A stretch of 5,377 nucleotides of DNA from CAYSIX01 sp964431205 (lineage in GTDB: Bacteria > Planctomycetota > Phycisphaerae > Phycisphaerales > Phycisphaeraceae), in the NCBI GenBank assembly GCA_964431205.1, contig CAYSIX010000261.1, positions 1 to 5,377 on the forward strand. The letters run 5' to 3'. The position numbers were made by a program, and so were the translations under genes. The notes under the pieces were generated by a model, which was given only the letters and a program-made list of their open reading frames with translations, ran no database searches and had not been told where the DNA came from. The stretch's first letter is position 1; every line of letters starts with the position of its first letter. Shown piece after piece: positions 4,464 through 5,377 of this stretch.

Positions 4464-5377
4464 ATGAAGATGATCGGCTTTCTTCGTACGCCCGTGCTGG
4501 CCACGGCGGTGGTCTACGGCCTGGGCGGTCTGGGCTTCGCGCTGACCAGCGTGCTGCTGGCGCACGTGCTGGACGAGCGGCAGCTCGGGCTGGTGACGCT
4601 GGTGCTGGCGCTGATGAACGTGGGCATCGGGCTGGGGGCGCTGGGCCTGGAGGGGACGGTGAACCGCCGGCTGCTGCGGGCGACGCCGCGGCTGCTGGGC
4701 CTATCGATCGTCGGGTCGCTGGTGGTGGCGGCGGTGGCGGGCATGGTGGCGTGGCTGCTGTACGGGGTGCACGGCGGGCTGTTGGGGTTGATCGTGCTGG
4801 GCGTGACGGTGGGCGGGCCGGTGATCGTGGCCCAGGCTCGCCTGCAGAGCGTGCATCGGTTCCGTCTGGCGGCGTTGGTGGGCCAGTCGAGCAACATCTT
4901 CCTGCTGTTCGCGGCGGTAGTCGCGGTGGTGTGGCAGATCGACGCCGTGTCGTTTCCGCCGGCGGCGATGATCGCGGGGTTCGCCGTCATCGGGGTGATG
5001 AGCTGGTCGATGCTGCTGGGCCTTGATCGCCACAGCGGGCGCCAGGTCGGCCGGAGTGACCTGATCGACGCGGTGTTCTTCGCCGGCATGCTGCTGGTGA
5101 TGCAGGTGTTCGTGCAGCTGGAGCGGCTGGTGATCCCGCAGTTGCTGACGCTGAGCGAGCTGGCGACGTTCGCGGTGCTGGCGTCGCTGGCGCTGGCGCC
5201 GTATCGGGTGCTGGAGATGGCGGTGGTGGCGACGCTGATGCCGCGGCTGAGGTCGGCGTCGAGCCTGGCCGAGCGCTGGCGTCTGCTGCGCTGGGAGTTC
5301 GCGATGCTGACGGTGCTGATGGTAGGCGGGGGGGCGGCGCTGGTGCTGATCGTGCCGTGGATCGCGCCGTATCTGTT
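4464..5377 (+). CDS. Wzx/MOP-type lipid-linked oligosaccharide flippase, N-terminal 304 residues (runs off the window)
   Basis: The frame opens at ATG 4464 and has no stop before the right edge. GGAGG (4450-4454) lies 9 nt upstream; a second ATG at 4470 is possible but less well spaced. The 304 visible residues are overwhelmingly Leu/Val/Ala/Gly with about nine likely membrane segments (roughly 11-35, 41-62, 77-100, 105-125, 142-158, 167-187, 203-225, 232-260, 279-303). Short basic or acidic loops lie between them ('DERQLG' 37-42, 'NRRLLRATPR' 67-76, 'RHSGRQVGRSD' 189-199). The early 'LDERQLGLVTLVLALMNVG' and later 'ERLVIPQLL..SELATFAVLASLALAPYRVLE' patterns match polysaccharide-biosynthesis flippases of the MOP superfamily. 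It would move undecaprenyl-linked glycans across the inner membrane; the glycan is unknown. About 100-200 residues should lie beyond the edge. The gap of 108 bp from the amidase allows co-transcription. MurJ is less likely from the motifs seen. Confidence 0.85.
   Translation, partial: MKMIGFLRTPVLATAVVYGLGGLGFALTSVLLAHVLDERQLGLVTLVLALMNVGIGLGALGLEGTVNRRLLRATPRLLGLSIVGSLVVAAVAGMVAWLLYGVHGGLLGLIVLGVTVGGPVIVAQARLQSVHRFRLAALVGQSSNIFLLFAAVVAVVWQIDAVSFPPAAMIAGFAVIGVMSWSMLLGLDRHSGRQVGRSDLIDAVFFAGMLLVMQVFVQLERLVIPQLLTLSELATFAVLASLALAPYRVLEMAVVATLMPRLRSASSLAERWRLLRWEFAMLTVLMVGGGAALVLIVPWIAPYL

Noticed and set aside
3600..4565. Long minus-strand frame opposite the amidase and flippase start
   Set aside because: It is an Arg/Pro/His-rich composition artefact crossing two well-supported genes and their gap.

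Overview
The window is GC-rich bacterial chromosome with strongly G/C-biased third codon positions. The gene set is a secreted esterase-like hydrolase with an HHPRxG segment, a DUF2283 protein, a class II fumarase, a probable Tat-exported lipoprotein amidase and a Wzx-type flippase. Together with long, GC-rich intergenic DNA, this suggests a Planctomycetota-like bacterium, perhaps Phycisphaerae. That placement rests on family resemblance from memory and is only moderately secure. Nothing indicates phage, plasmid, transposon or CRISPR content.

Layout. At the left edge (3-257, +) is the C-terminal part of a DUF2283-family protein. It converges on a secreted alpha/beta hydrolase (318-1313, -), whose last codons and stop lie inside a perfect 12-bp hairpin (319-346). 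The hydrolase has no visible ribosome binding site, but a TATCAT box sits 6 nt before its ATG, which fits leaderless transcription. A 729-bp stretch without a convincing gene follows (1314-2042). Its part from about 1463 to 1915 is an island of unrelated short tandem or recurring words with unit lengths of 7-10 bp, including a strongly purine-biased tract.

Next are three genes on the + strand. The class II fumarase fumC (2043-3470) has a good Shine-Dalgarno sequence. A strong sigma70-like promoter (3495-3523) precedes a lipoprotein N-acetylmuramoyl-L-alanine amidase (3645-4355). A multi-pass MOP/Wzx-type flippase (4464 to the right edge) is still open at the end of the window.

How the genes relate. 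The amidase and flippase could form a cell-envelope transcription unit, with peptidoglycan cleavage beside export of lipid-linked glycans. FumC is a housekeeping TCA-cycle enzyme and looks like an unrelated neighbour. The hydrolase and DUF2283 genes face the other way or converge and are separate units.

I found no clear previously undescribed multi-gene system here. The parts most worth a second look are the micro-repeat island upstream of fumC, the hairpin built into the hydrolase stop codon, and the possible leaderless start.
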